The translations under genes were made by a program, and so were the position numbers. Shown here piece by piece: positions 8,329-15,977 of a stretch of 64,000 bases of DNA. Location of the stretch: positions 992,001 through 1,056,000 of the forward strand of contig NZ_CP093443.1 in assembly GCF_026168515.1 (NCBI RefSeq), in the 5' to 3' direction. The notes beneath the pieces are model-generated. The model ran no database searches, was not told where the DNA came from, and worked only from the letters and a program-made list of their open reading frames with translations. The stretch is from Brevibacterium spongiae (lineage in GTDB: Bacteria > Actinomycetota > Actinomycetes > Actinomycetales > Brevibacteriaceae). Position 1 is the stretch's first letter; each line of letters opens with the position of its first letter.

Positions 8329-10035
8329 ATGGACGTCGACCCCGTACGGGAACCAACGCCGGTTCCGGATCCGCTGACCGAGATCACTCGGTTCGGTGAG
8401 CTGCTGCGCGGTCTCGATCAGGGCGACACCGAAGCGGAGACGCTGGCGCGGATCACAGCGCTCGAAGAGCTCAGATCCGCTGTGGTCGCCGCACAGTCCA
8501 GAGAGGCCGTGGCCTTCGAGGCGCTGCGCATCGAACGGGACCGGCTCAACCGGGTGCCCGCGAACGACTGCGGAAAGCGCGCCGGTGACGAGGTCGGGTT
8601 GGCGAAGAAAGTCTCTCCCGGATCGGGACGGAAGTTCCTCAGCACCGCCCGGACGATCGTCATCGGCATGCCCAACACGTTCAAAGCGCTGGCTCAGGGG
8701 AAGATCTCCGAGGACAAAGCGCGCATCATGGTCGACGAGACCGCCGTTCTCACCGATGCTGATCGACGCAAGGTCGATACGAGGATGAAGCGGAGTCTGG
8801 AGCCGGTCGGGCTGCGCAGTCTGCGAGCCGAAGCGCGTGCACTCAGTGCCGAGATGGACGCCGAGGCTGCCGCGAAACGGGTAGCGAAGGCCGCGAGCAA
8901 TCGACGCGTGAACCTGACCGTGATCGACGACGGGATGGGCAGGATCTCCGCGATTCTGCCGCTGCCTCAGGCTGTCGCCGCCTATGAGAGCCTCACTGCC
9001 GGAGCCGAGACGATCATCGCGGGCGGTGACGCAGACGGGCGGAATCGCCAGCAGGTGCTCGCCGACTCCTTCGTGCAGCGGCTGAGCGGCCAGTCGAGCG
9101 CCACGGCTGTGCCGGCGGAGATCCATCTGCTCGTCGAGGCCGAATCGCTGCTCGCCGACGGACTGGTGCCTGCCTGGCTGCCCGGGTTCGGGCCGCTGCC
9201 GGCGAAGACGGCACGGGAATTCGTCGCCGCGAACGAGGCGAAGGTGTTCATCAGCAGGATCTTCACCCGCCCCGAGGATGGGCAGCTGGTGGGCATGGAC
9301 GCAAAAGGTCGCGAATTCACCGGCCGGCTGCGGCAGATGATCACCTTCCGTGACGACGTGTGCAGGACTCCGTGGTGCGATGCCCCGATCCGGCACGCAG
9401 ACCATGCCCGACCGGTCGCCGCCGGCGGACCGACCACCTGGGAGAACGGTTCAGGACTGTGCGCCTCCTGCAACTACGCGAAAGAGCACCCCGGGTGGAA
9501 GCACGAAGCCACACCCGAGGGGCTGAAGGTCACCACACCAAGCGGACACTCCTATGACGTGGCCACACCCGCAGTGGTCCGCCGCATGCGGTTCCCATGC
9601 CCCGAGGCGGTGTCCGAACCCGGAGAATCGCCGCCGGAACCCGATTGGCGGCAGGCCTTCTCCCGATTCCTCGAACCGCAGAGAGACGCGAAGCAGAGCG
9701 ACGCGACGCAAAGTGATGCGGCCGACGGAATCGATGCTGTCGACGATTTCGAGACGGCCGACGACTTCGACACGGACGCACTCGACGAAATCGATCTGCC
9801 CTACCTGCCGATCACCTCGGCGGAGGCGCGCGCAGTCGAAGAACATCCGATCGAGTATCGGACGATCGAACCTCGGGCCCAACTGCCCGAGCAGCTGCCA
9901 CCGCGGTATTGCACCCGCGCCGAAAAGATCGCCACATGGCGCAGCCGCAATGCGCACCGGCGGCCGACACCGGCAGACTGCGAAGGCAGCCCGGTCGAGG
10001 CACAGCTGGTGCAGGTGGTGTTCGGACCCGACTGA
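8329..10035 (+). CDS. DUF222 / HNH-endonuclease domain protein (13E12-type)
   Basis: This 568-residue protein belongs to a family found in many copies in actinobacterial genomes. The N-terminal ~300 residues are the helical DUF222 region. The HNH zinc-finger nuclease motif lies at about residues 343-390: CRTPWCDAPIRHADHARPVA, GGPTTWENGSGLCASCNYAK, HPGWKH. The C-terminal ~160 residues are acidic and low complexity (ADDFETADDFDTDALDEIDLP). Its biological role is unestablished; nicking or mobile-intron-like activity is only a family-level guess. It stands alone with no transposase, phage or partner gene beside it. The start has no clear ribosome-binding site. Confidence 0.85.
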   Translation: MDVDPVREPTPVPDPLTEITRFGELLRGLDQGDTEAETLARITALEELRSAVVAAQSREAVAFEALRIERDRLNRVPANDCGKRAGDEVGLAKKVSPGSGRKFLSTARTIVIGMPNTFKALAQGKISEDKARIMVDETAVLTDADRRKVDTRMKRSLEPVGLRSLRAEARALSAEMDAEAAAKRVAKAASNRRVNLTVIDDGMGRISAILPLPQAVAAYESLTAGAETIIAGGDADGRNRQQVLADSFVQRLSGQSSATAVPAEIHLLVEAESLLADGLVPAWLPGFGPLPAKTAREFVAANEAKVFISRIFTRPEDGQLVGMDAKGREFTGRLRQMITFRDDVCRTPWCDAPIRHADHARPVAAGGPTTWENGSGLCASCNYAKEHPGWKHEATPEGLKVTTPSGHSYDVATPAVVRRMRFPCPEAVSEPGESPPEPDWRQAFSRFLEPQRDAKQSDATQSDAADGIDAVDDFETADDFDTDALDEIDLPYLPITSAEARAVEEHPIEYRTIEPRAQLPEQLPPRYCTRAEKIATWRSRNAHRRPTPADCEGSPVEAQLVQVVFGPD

Positions 10036-10107
10036 GTCGAGGCTGCGTGTCGGATCTGGAACATCGTGGGAACACCTGCCACACGCATCCTGCAGACAAT
10101 CGTGGGT

Positions 10108-10677
10108 ATGGACACGGCGGATAAGAACGGCAGCACACGATGGACGAGCGCGCGAGGGCGAAGCCTCAACCTCGTAGCGCGCGTCCTGCCGATCGGAGCA
10201 GTGGCGTGTTGGGTGATCACGATCTTCGTGCCGGTCCTCGACAGCGGCGGGACCGAATCGATGCGGGTCCGTGTGACATCGCTCGGGTTCTCACCGATCG
10301 ACATGAATGACCTCGACCCGGGCTACCTCACGATTTGGATCATCATCGTCACCGGTGCCTTCACCGCCTGGCTGCTGTCCGCATCGAAGTGGTGGTCGAT
10401 TGCGGCGATCGTCCTCGGCACCGTGCTGGGGCTGCGCCTGCTGCAGATGGTCGCCGATCCGCCGTTCCTGATGTGGGACGGGCAGACCGCGAACGGCATG
10501 CCCACCGGCGGCATGGAGGTCGCCTATCCTGCGGCAGGCTTCGGATTCTGGGTGCTCGGGAGCGCCCTCTACCTCGCTGCGGGAATCTGTGGTCTGGTCG
10601 CGGCAGCCCAGAAGAACCGTCACCGTCGCGAGCGGATCAAACGCTGCATGGCCAAGCGTCATGGTCACTCCGCGTAA
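10108..10677 (+). CDS. Four-helix membrane protein, first of a tandem family
   Basis: This 189-residue protein of unknown function starts from ATG 10108; an upstream GTG at 10066 is possible. Membrane segments are at about residues 27-47 (VLPIGAVACWVITIFVPV), 75-95, 98-118 and 150-172. Between TM3 and TM4 it has the signature MWDGQTANGMPTGGMEV followed by PAAGFGFWVLG and AGICG. The same module recurs twice in the next gene and once in the third. The tail is Arg/Lys/His-rich and cytoplasmic. The three genes are co-directional, with a 17-bp overlap and then none, so they form an operon. No enzyme motif is seen. The tandem copies show repeated gene duplication. Confidence 0.7.
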   Translation: MDTADKNGSTRWTSARGRSLNLVARVLPIGAVACWVITIFVPVLDSGGTESMRVRVTSLGFSPIDMNDLDPGYLTIWIIIVTGAFTAWLLSASKWWSIAAIVLGTVLGLRLLQMVADPPFLMWDGQTANGMPTGGMEVAYPAAGFGFWVLGSALYLAAGICGLVAAAQKNRHRRERIKRCMAKRHGHSA

Positions 10678-11827
10678 GGGCAACTCCGACAGTCCGGCCG
10701 ATCCGCCGGCCGATCCGCCGGCTGTCCGTCGAGCAACCCGGGGCATGAGGCTGATGCGAATCGCCCAGGCGCTGTCGCTGTTCACGCTCGTCTTGTGGAT
10801 TGCCATGCTGTGGGTGCCCGTCCTTGCCAGTCCCGAGGACACTTCGGAGCCTCCGCGCCCACCACGCATCATCGTCACTGCTCTCGGCGGGCCGGCCTTC
10901 GACTTCGCGGAGGCTCAGGTGTCGACCGTCCTCGTCGCCCTCGGGGTCCTCACCTGCACAGCTGCTTCGTTCCTGCTCACTGTCCGGTCACGCGCCGATT
11001 CGCACCCGTGGCCGGAGGTCGCTGCGCGTGTGTGGTCAGTCGGTGCCCTCGTACTGGGTGTCACTGCCTTCCTCGTGCTGGTCACGATGGTGACGAATCT
11101 GCCGACGCTCATGTGGGACGCCGTCGACGATCGGGGGCTCCCGGTCTTCGGGGTGGTCATCGCCCAGCCGGCGATGGGGGCAGGACTGTGGAGTCTCGGC
11201 TGCCTCTGTCTGCTGACTGCGGGACTCTGCGGCCTCCTCGGTGACCACCGCCGAAGAAGAGCTGACCACAGACAGGAAACTGCCTCGGACCGTGGTGCGA
11301 AGTTCAGAATCACCGACTGGCCGCGCGGGAACCGAACGTATCGCTGGGCTCAGCGGCTTCCGTGGGTTGCGGTCGCTGCGTGGGTGCTGATGATATGGGT
11401 GCCGCTCTTCGACAGCGGAGACCATGGTGCTCACAGTCTGACGATCACGTCGATCGGAAGAGCGCCGTTCGATCCTTCCGACCTCACCCCTGCCGTTGTC
11501 CTGCCGTGGGCGGTGGTGCTCGCCTGCGCGGTCACCGCGAAGCGGTTCGATGCCTTCGCCTACTGGCCCGTTCTGCCGATGTCTGCCGGGGTCGGCCTCC
11601 TCATCGTTGAGTCGATGTTGGTCCTCGACCTTCCGCGAGAACGAGTCGAAAGCACCCTCGCCGAGGGTGGCACGATCAGCGCCTACATCGTCGCAGACCC
11701 GGCGGCTGGTCTTCATCTGTGGACGATCGGCTGCTGGGCGCTCATCACTGCGAGCGTCTGCGGATTCCTCTGCGTCCGGCGGCGGAAAGATCGCCGGGGT
11801 TCTCAACTGACCGGAACGGAGAGATAG
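10661..11827 (+). CDS. Double-module membrane protein of the same tandem family
   Basis: This 388-residue protein starts at ATG 10661, inside the end of the preceding gene; ATG 10745 is an alternative. It contains two copies of the four-helix module, about residues 28-185 and 220-370, joined by a charged cytoplasmic linker (DHRRRRADHRQETASDRGAKF). Copy one keeps LPTLMWDAVDDRGLPVFGVV and GLWSLGCLCLLTAGLCGLLG. Copy two has diverged (LDLPRERVESTLAEGGTIS, GLHLWTIGCWALITASVCGF). Each copy opens with a helix ending in W(M/I)PV or WVPLFDSG and a TSLG/TSIG-type segment. The function is unknown. An internal fusion of two paralogues is the simplest explanation. Confidence 0.68.
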   Translation: MVTPRKGNSDSPADPPADPPAVRRATRGMRLMRIAQALSLFTLVLWIAMLWVPVLASPEDTSEPPRPPRIIVTALGGPAFDFAEAQVSTVLVALGVLTCTAASFLLTVRSRADSHPWPEVAARVWSVGALVLGVTAFLVLVTMVTNLPTLMWDAVDDRGLPVFGVVIAQPAMGAGLWSLGCLCLLTAGLCGLLGDHRRRRADHRQETASDRGAKFRITDWPRGNRTYRWAQRLPWVAVAAWVLMIWVPLFDSGDHGAHSLTITSIGRAPFDPSDLTPAVVLPWAVVLACAVTAKRFDAFAYWPVLPMSAGVGLLIVESMLVLDLPRERVESTLAEGGTISAYIVADPAAGLHLWTIGCWALITASVCGFLCVRRRKDRRGSQLTGTER

Positions 11828-12367
11828 ATGATGCCCGAAGCAATGAGAGAACACCGTCGCCGTCGGCTGCTGCGAACGGCTCGGCTGCTGCCGTTCATCG
11901 CGGTCGCCATGTGGATCGCCACGATCTTCGTCCCTGTCGTCGACAGCTTCAGCGATGTCGGCCCGCGCATCCGAATGACCTCGCTGGGAGACTGGACGTT
12001 CGATGACGGTGGTGAAGTGGTGCCTGCGTTCATCCTCCTTTGGGCGGTCGTGGTCGCCATCGCCGCGCTCGGTCTCGGGTTCGCCTCTGACCTGTGGTGG
12101 AATGTGACGGCAGTACTCGTCGCAGCGCTCATCGTCTTCATCCTCGTCGTCATCGCCCTCAACCCTCCGGTGACGATGTGGGACGGACAGCTGCCCGACG
12201 GCACACCGATCGGAGGAATGGAGGTCGGTCGGCCGTCATTCGGCTTCGGACTGTGGCTCATCGGCGCAGCTTCACTCGTCGCGGCCGGCATTTGCGGCTT
12301 CCTCGGTGGCCACCGCCGAACGCACAGCGCCCCCGACAAATGGTCGAGGGCGCTTGAACAGCAGTGA
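11828..12367 (+). CDS. Four-helix membrane protein, third gene of the tandem family
   Basis: This 179-residue protein starts at ATG 11828, directly after the previous stop and behind GGAGAG. The module matches the first gene closely: LLPFIAVAMWIATIFVPVVD, RMTSLGDWTF, PPVTMWDGQLPDGTPIGGME, SFGFGLWLIG, AGICGFLGGH. Four membrane helices are at about residues 20-40, 65-85, 90-112 and 140-160. The N-terminus is Arg-rich (MREHRRRRLLR), consistent with a cytoplasmic start. The close match to the first gene, with the divergent double module between them, suggests successive duplications. The function is unknown. Confidence 0.7.
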   Translation: MMPEAMREHRRRRLLRTARLLPFIAVAMWIATIFVPVVDSFSDVGPRIRMTSLGDWTFDDGGEVVPAFILLWAVVVAIAALGLGFASDLWWNVTAVLVAALIVFILVVIALNPPVTMWDGQLPDGTPIGGMEVGRPSFGFGLWLIGAASLVAAGICGFLGGHRRTHSAPDKWSRALEQQ

Positions 12368-12384
12368 CCGGAGAGAGGACTGAA

Positions 12385-14343
12385 TCACTTCACGGGTTCG
12401 AATACTCCTGCGAAGTAGTCGCCGATCTCAGCATGCGCATCCAAGGGGAAGATTCCCGATACGTACTGGTCGGGGCGGACCACGACGACGGCACCGTCAC
12501 GGCTGATCTCCCGGGCTTCGAAGATGTCCTCATCGGGCAGGGTCGCGTAGATCTTCTCCACGTACTCGAGGTCGAAGACCCCGACATGCGGACGGAAGAC
12601 CGACGGCACATCCGGGAACGCGAAGTCCTTGTGTTCCTGCTGGTAGATGACGCTGAGCTCGACGAGGGCATCGAGGTCCTCGCCGGCACGGCGATAGGCG
12701 ACCACGGGAGAGGCGGGATCCGATTCGAGCCAGGCCGCCAGCGCCGCCACCTTCGACTCACCCGAGCCGGCAGCGTCACCCGCACCGGCACCGTCACCCG
12801 AGCCAGCACCGACGGTCGGTGCGGCACGATCGGCGAAGACGTAGACGCGCCAGCGCCCATCGGCCCGGGCCTCATGACCGAGGTGGATGTAGTTCGCATC
12901 GCAGCTGCGCTGCACCCGGGCGGACTTGAACCGTTTGCCGATGGGGAACCCTGCCGCCAGCTCCTGGTGCTGCGTCGAGCTCGTGATCATCGATTCCGCG
13001 TACTCGGTCATGAAACCGGCAGGGAACTCCGCGGTCTTGACGTAGAAGTCCTCGAGGTACGCCTTGTCCGGCAGCTCCTCCTGCGGAGTCGCCATGAGCG
13101 TCGACCATTCCTTGTCGAACTCGATGAGGTTCTTCGCAGCGACCTGCCGCTCAGCCGAATAGGTGCGCAGCAGCTCGGTCGACGACCGACCGGAGATGAC
13201 CTGACCGAGCTTCCACGCGATATTGAACCCGTCCTGCATCGACACGTTCATGCCCTGCCCGGCCTTCGCCGAGTGGGTGTGGCAGGCGTCGCCGGTGATG
13301 AATACGCGCGGGCACTGCGAAGCCGGATCGTTCTCATCGGTGTCGTCGAAGGCATCGGTGAGACGGTGCCCGACCTCGTAGACCGAATGCCAGGCGACCT
13401 TCTTCACATCGATGGAATAGGGCGCAATGATCGCGTTCGCCCGCCGAATGATCTCGTCGATGCTCGTCTGCCGCACCTTGCGGGCATCGTCTTCGGGCAC
13501 CTCGCCGAGATCGACGTACATGCGGAACAGGTGTCCGCCCTCGCGGGGGATGTGGAGGATGTTGCCGTGCTTCGACGAGATCGCGCACTTGGTGCGGATA
13601 TCGGGGAAGTCGGAGTTCGCGAGCACGTCCATCACGCCCCAGGCATGGTTGGCCTGGTCGCCGGACATCGTCCGGCCGATCGCCGATCGCACCTTCGAGC
13701 GTGCCCCGTCGCAGCCGACGACGTAACCGGCACGGATGGTCCGTTCCTCACCAGCGCGTTCACCGGCGGTGTAGCGGACGGTGACGGAGACCGGATGGTC
13801 ACCTGCCGGGGCGTTCTCAGCGTCGGCCGCGACCGTGAGGTCGACGAACTCGATGCCGTAGTCGGGGGTGATCTTGCCGGGGGACTGGGCGGCGAACTGG
13901 GCGAAGTAGTCGAGCACGCGTGCCTGGTTGACGATGAGGTGCGGGAACTCGCTGATCCCGTGCTCATCGTCCTTCGGCCGACCTGTGCGGACGATGTTCT
14001 CGGGGTTCTGCGGATCCGGATTCCAGAACGACATCTCTGTGATGTGGTAGCCCTCGCGCATGATCTCCTCGGCGAAGCCGAACGCCTGGAAGGTCTCGAC
14101 GGAACGGGCCTGGATGCCGTCGGCCTGACCGATGACCAGACGCGAATCGCGCTTCTCGATCATCCGCGTGTTCACGTGCGCGTACTGCGAGAGCTGGGCC
14201 GCGGCGATCATCCCCGCGGGACCGCTGCCCACGATGAGGACATCGACCTCATCAGGCAGCTCCTCGCTGCGATCGATCCCGTACCCGGCGGCCTCTTCGA
14301 TCCGCGGGTCAGCGGAAACGTAGCCGTTCTGATGGAAATGCAT
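12385..14343 (-). CDS. FAD-dependent aromatic monooxygenase, phenol hydroxylase / MobA type
   Basis: This 652-residue single-component flavin hydroxylase starts at ATG 14343, chosen because GGAGG lies 5 bp upstream. Residues 33-55 hold the FAD motif VDVLIVGSGPAGMIAAAQ. The DG motif is GCDGARSKVRSAIG and the GD motif is VFITGDACHTHSAKAGQGMN. The C-terminal ~180 residues fit the thioredoxin-like domain of phenol hydroxylases. It resembles 3-hydroxybenzoate 4-hydroxylase. Next to a homoprotocatechuate pathway, ring hydroxylation of a hydroxyphenylacetate to 3,4-dihydroxyphenylacetate is the best inference. A Gly/Ala/Ser-rich insert (GAGSGDGAGAGDAAGSGES) near residue 530 is unusual. It lies downstream of the transporter, with an operator half-site between them. 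Confidence 0.85.
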   Translation of the reverse strand: MHFHQNGYVSADPRIEEAAGYGIDRSEELPDEVDVLIVGSGPAGMIAAAQLSQYAHVNTRMIEKRDSRLVIGQADGIQARSVETFQAFGFAEEIMREGYHITEMSFWNPDPQNPENIVRTGRPKDDEHGISEFPHLIVNQARVLDYFAQFAAQSPGKITPDYGIEFVDLTVAADAENAPAGDHPVSVTVRYTAGERAGEERTIRAGYVVGCDGARSKVRSAIGRTMSGDQANHAWGVMDVLANSDFPDIRTKCAISSKHGNILHIPREGGHLFRMYVDLGEVPEDDARKVRQTSIDEIIRRANAIIAPYSIDVKKVAWHSVYEVGHRLTDAFDDTDENDPASQCPRVFITGDACHTHSAKAGQGMNVSMQDGFNIAWKLGQVISGRSSTELLRTYSAERQVAAKNLIEFDKEWSTLMATPQEELPDKAYLEDFYVKTAEFPAGFMTEYAESMITSSTQHQELAAGFPIGKRFKSARVQRSCDANYIHLGHEARADGRWRVYVFADRAAPTVGAGSGDGAGAGDAAGSGESKVAALAAWLESDPASPVVAYRRAGEDLDALVELSVIYQQEHKDFAFPDVPSVFRPHVGVFDLEYVEKIYATLPDEDIFEAREISRDGAVVVVRPDQYVSGIFPLDAHAEIGDYFAGVFEPVK

Positions 14344-14391
14344 GTCAACCTCCGGTTCTTGACACGTCGTCGTGATACTCAAATGCTATCA

Positions 14392-14407
14392 GTTCATATA
14401 CGATCTG
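14392..14407. promoter_or_regulatory. Probable operator upstream of the monooxygenase gene
   Basis: The sequence TTCATATACGATCTG here is shared with the divergent promoter at 15927-15945, where it forms part of a full palindrome. It lies about 50 bp upstream of the monooxygenase start. Binding by the GntR-family protein encoded at 17474-18232 is inferred. Confidence 0.45.
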
Positions 14408-14464
14408 GCGTCGCCAGGTGGTGCCGGTCACCGTCATCGCAGGTCATCTGCGAGGGACCGTCCC

Positions 14465-15853
14465 TCATCTGCGCGGGACCGCCTCGGTGCCGGCAGCCGA
14501 GTTCGACGTCCGGTGCGAGCCGATCCCGATGATCGGACTCACCGCCTGCTCGTCCTCGTGGTCGGGACCCAGCGGGATCCCGCTGCGATCGCGCAGCAGC
14601 AGGGTTGCCGCAAGTGCGAGCACGGCCACGACACCCAGGTACATCGCCACCGAGGTGGTCGTTCCCGTCGATGACACGAGCGCCTTCGCGATCGTCGGGG
14701 CGAACGCGCCGCCGAGGATCGAGCCGATCGCATAGGACACCGAGACCCCGGAGAAGCGGACGCTGGAGGGGAACAGCTCGGCATACATCGCCGGCTGCTC
14801 GCCGTAGGTGAAGCCCAGCCCCACCGTGAGCACGACGAGTCCGAGCAGCAGCAAGCCCAGGGAGCCCGTGTTGACCAGCGGGAACAGGGAGAAGATGCCG
14901 ACCAGCAGGAAGATCCAGCCGAGGATGTAGGTGTTCCGCCGCCCGATCTTGTCCGATACGGCGCCTGCGATGATCGTGAAGATCAGCCAGGACACCGCCG
15001 AGGCGGCCACCGCCCACAGCACGGGACCGCGCTCGAGTCCGATGGGACCGGCCGGATCCGTCGCGTAGTTCTGGATGTATCCGCCGGTGGTCATGTACCC
15101 GGCGGCGTTGTTGCCCATGAAGACGAGGGAGGCGAGGACGACGAGCAGCCAGTGGCCCTTGATGAGCTTGCCCAGCGGATTCGACACCTGCTCCTTGCGC
15201 TCGGCGATCTCGTGGAAGACCGGGGATTCCTCGACTCCGCGGCGGATCCAGTAGCCGACGAATACGAGCACGATGGAGAGGTAGAACGGCACGCGCCAAC
15301 CCCACTCGAGGAAGGCGTCACCAGGGGCGATGGAGGTCATCAGGGCGAGCACACCCGAGGACAGCAGCAGGCCGATCGAGACGCCGATCTGCGGGAAGGA
15401 GCCGCGCAGGCCGCGGGACTTCTCGTCCGCATGTTCGACGGCCAGCAGCACCGCTCCGCCCCATTCGCCGCCGGCCGAGATGCCTTGGATGATGCGCAGG
15501 GCGATGAGCAGGATGGGTGCGATGACGCCGGCCGACTCGTAGGTGGGCAGGAAGCCGATGAGTGCGGTCGCCGCACCCATGGCGATGAGCGTGATGATGA
15601 GGACGACGCGGCGTCCGAGCTTGTCACCGAAGTGTCCGGCGAGGAAGGCGCCCAGCGGGCGGAACAGGAAGCTGATCCCGACCGTGGCGAAGGCGACCAT
15701 GGTCGACAGCGTCGATCCGAGCGGGCCGAAGAAGAGTTCGTTGAAGATCAGCCCCGAGGCGGCCGCGTAGAGGAAGTAGTCGTACCATTCGATGCTCGTG
15801 CCGACGACGGTCGCAAACGCCACCCGGGTCTGCGTGTGCTTCTGTGCTGCCAT
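14465..15853 (-). CDS. MFS transporter, metabolite:H+ symporter (MHS/ShiA) family
   Basis: This 462-residue permease starts at ATG 15853, preceded by TGGAGTC. It has about 12 membrane helices. The MHS signatures are visible: GTSIEWYDYFLYAAASGLIF near the N-terminus, GHFGDKLGRRVVL between helices 2 and 3, and RIIQGISAGGEWGGAVLL. A second loop motif, GAVSDKIGRRNTYI, lies in the C-terminal half. The family imports organic and aromatic acids with protons. Position next to the ring-hydroxylating enzyme and the meta-cleavage genes suggests uptake of a hydroxyphenylacetate or related acid. It is divergent from the FAH-RraA gene across a short promoter region carrying the CGTATCATATACG palindrome. 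Confidence 0.88.
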   Translation of the reverse strand: MAAQKHTQTRVAFATVVGTSIEWYDYFLYAAASGLIFNELFFGPLGSTLSTMVAFATVGISFLFRPLGAFLAGHFGDKLGRRVVLIITLIAMGAATALIGFLPTYESAGVIAPILLIALRIIQGISAGGEWGGAVLLAVEHADEKSRGLRGSFPQIGVSIGLLLSSGVLALMTSIAPGDAFLEWGWRVPFYLSIVLVFVGYWIRRGVEESPVFHEIAERKEQVSNPLGKLIKGHWLLVVLASLVFMGNNAAGYMTTGGYIQNYATDPAGPIGLERGPVLWAVAASAVSWLIFTIIAGAVSDKIGRRNTYILGWIFLLVGIFSLFPLVNTGSLGLLLLGLVVLTVGLGFTYGEQPAMYAELFPSSVRFSGVSVSYAIGSILGGAFAPTIAKALVSSTGTTTSVAMYLGVVAVLALAATLLLRDRSGIPLGPDHEDEQAVSPIIGIGSHRTSNSAAGTEAVPRR

Positions 15854-15926
15854 GACTCCAATGTCCTGTCGTGCGAGGGTATCCGGGCCGCGAGATCTGT
15901 GCCCTGGATTACTTGTCCTCCGGAAC

Positions 15927-15939
15927 CGTATCATATACG
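15927..15939. promoter_or_regulatory. Palindromic operator CGTATCATATACG in the divergent catabolic promoter
   Basis: The 5-bp arms CGTAT/ATACG flank CAT. The site lies between the transporter start (15853, minus) and the FAH-RraA start (15978, plus), so it can control both directions. TCATATACGATCTG is repeated upstream of the monooxygenase gene at 14393-14407. The size and symmetry suit a GntR/FadR-type repressor, which is encoded downstream in the same operon. Confidence 0.55.
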
Positions 15940-15977
15940 ATCTGTGGTGAAGCCAATCGAAATGAGGTGTGAGATCG

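Noticed and set aside
7558..9405. 615-codon open frame on the minus strand
   Set aside because: It overlaps udk and the DUF222/HNH gene, whose motifs are clear, and has no recognisable domain; it is a high-GC antisense shadow.
12364..14532. 722-codon open frame on the plus strand
   Set aside because: It lies antisense to the flavin monooxygenase with all FAD motifs; its composition is typical of a mirror frame.
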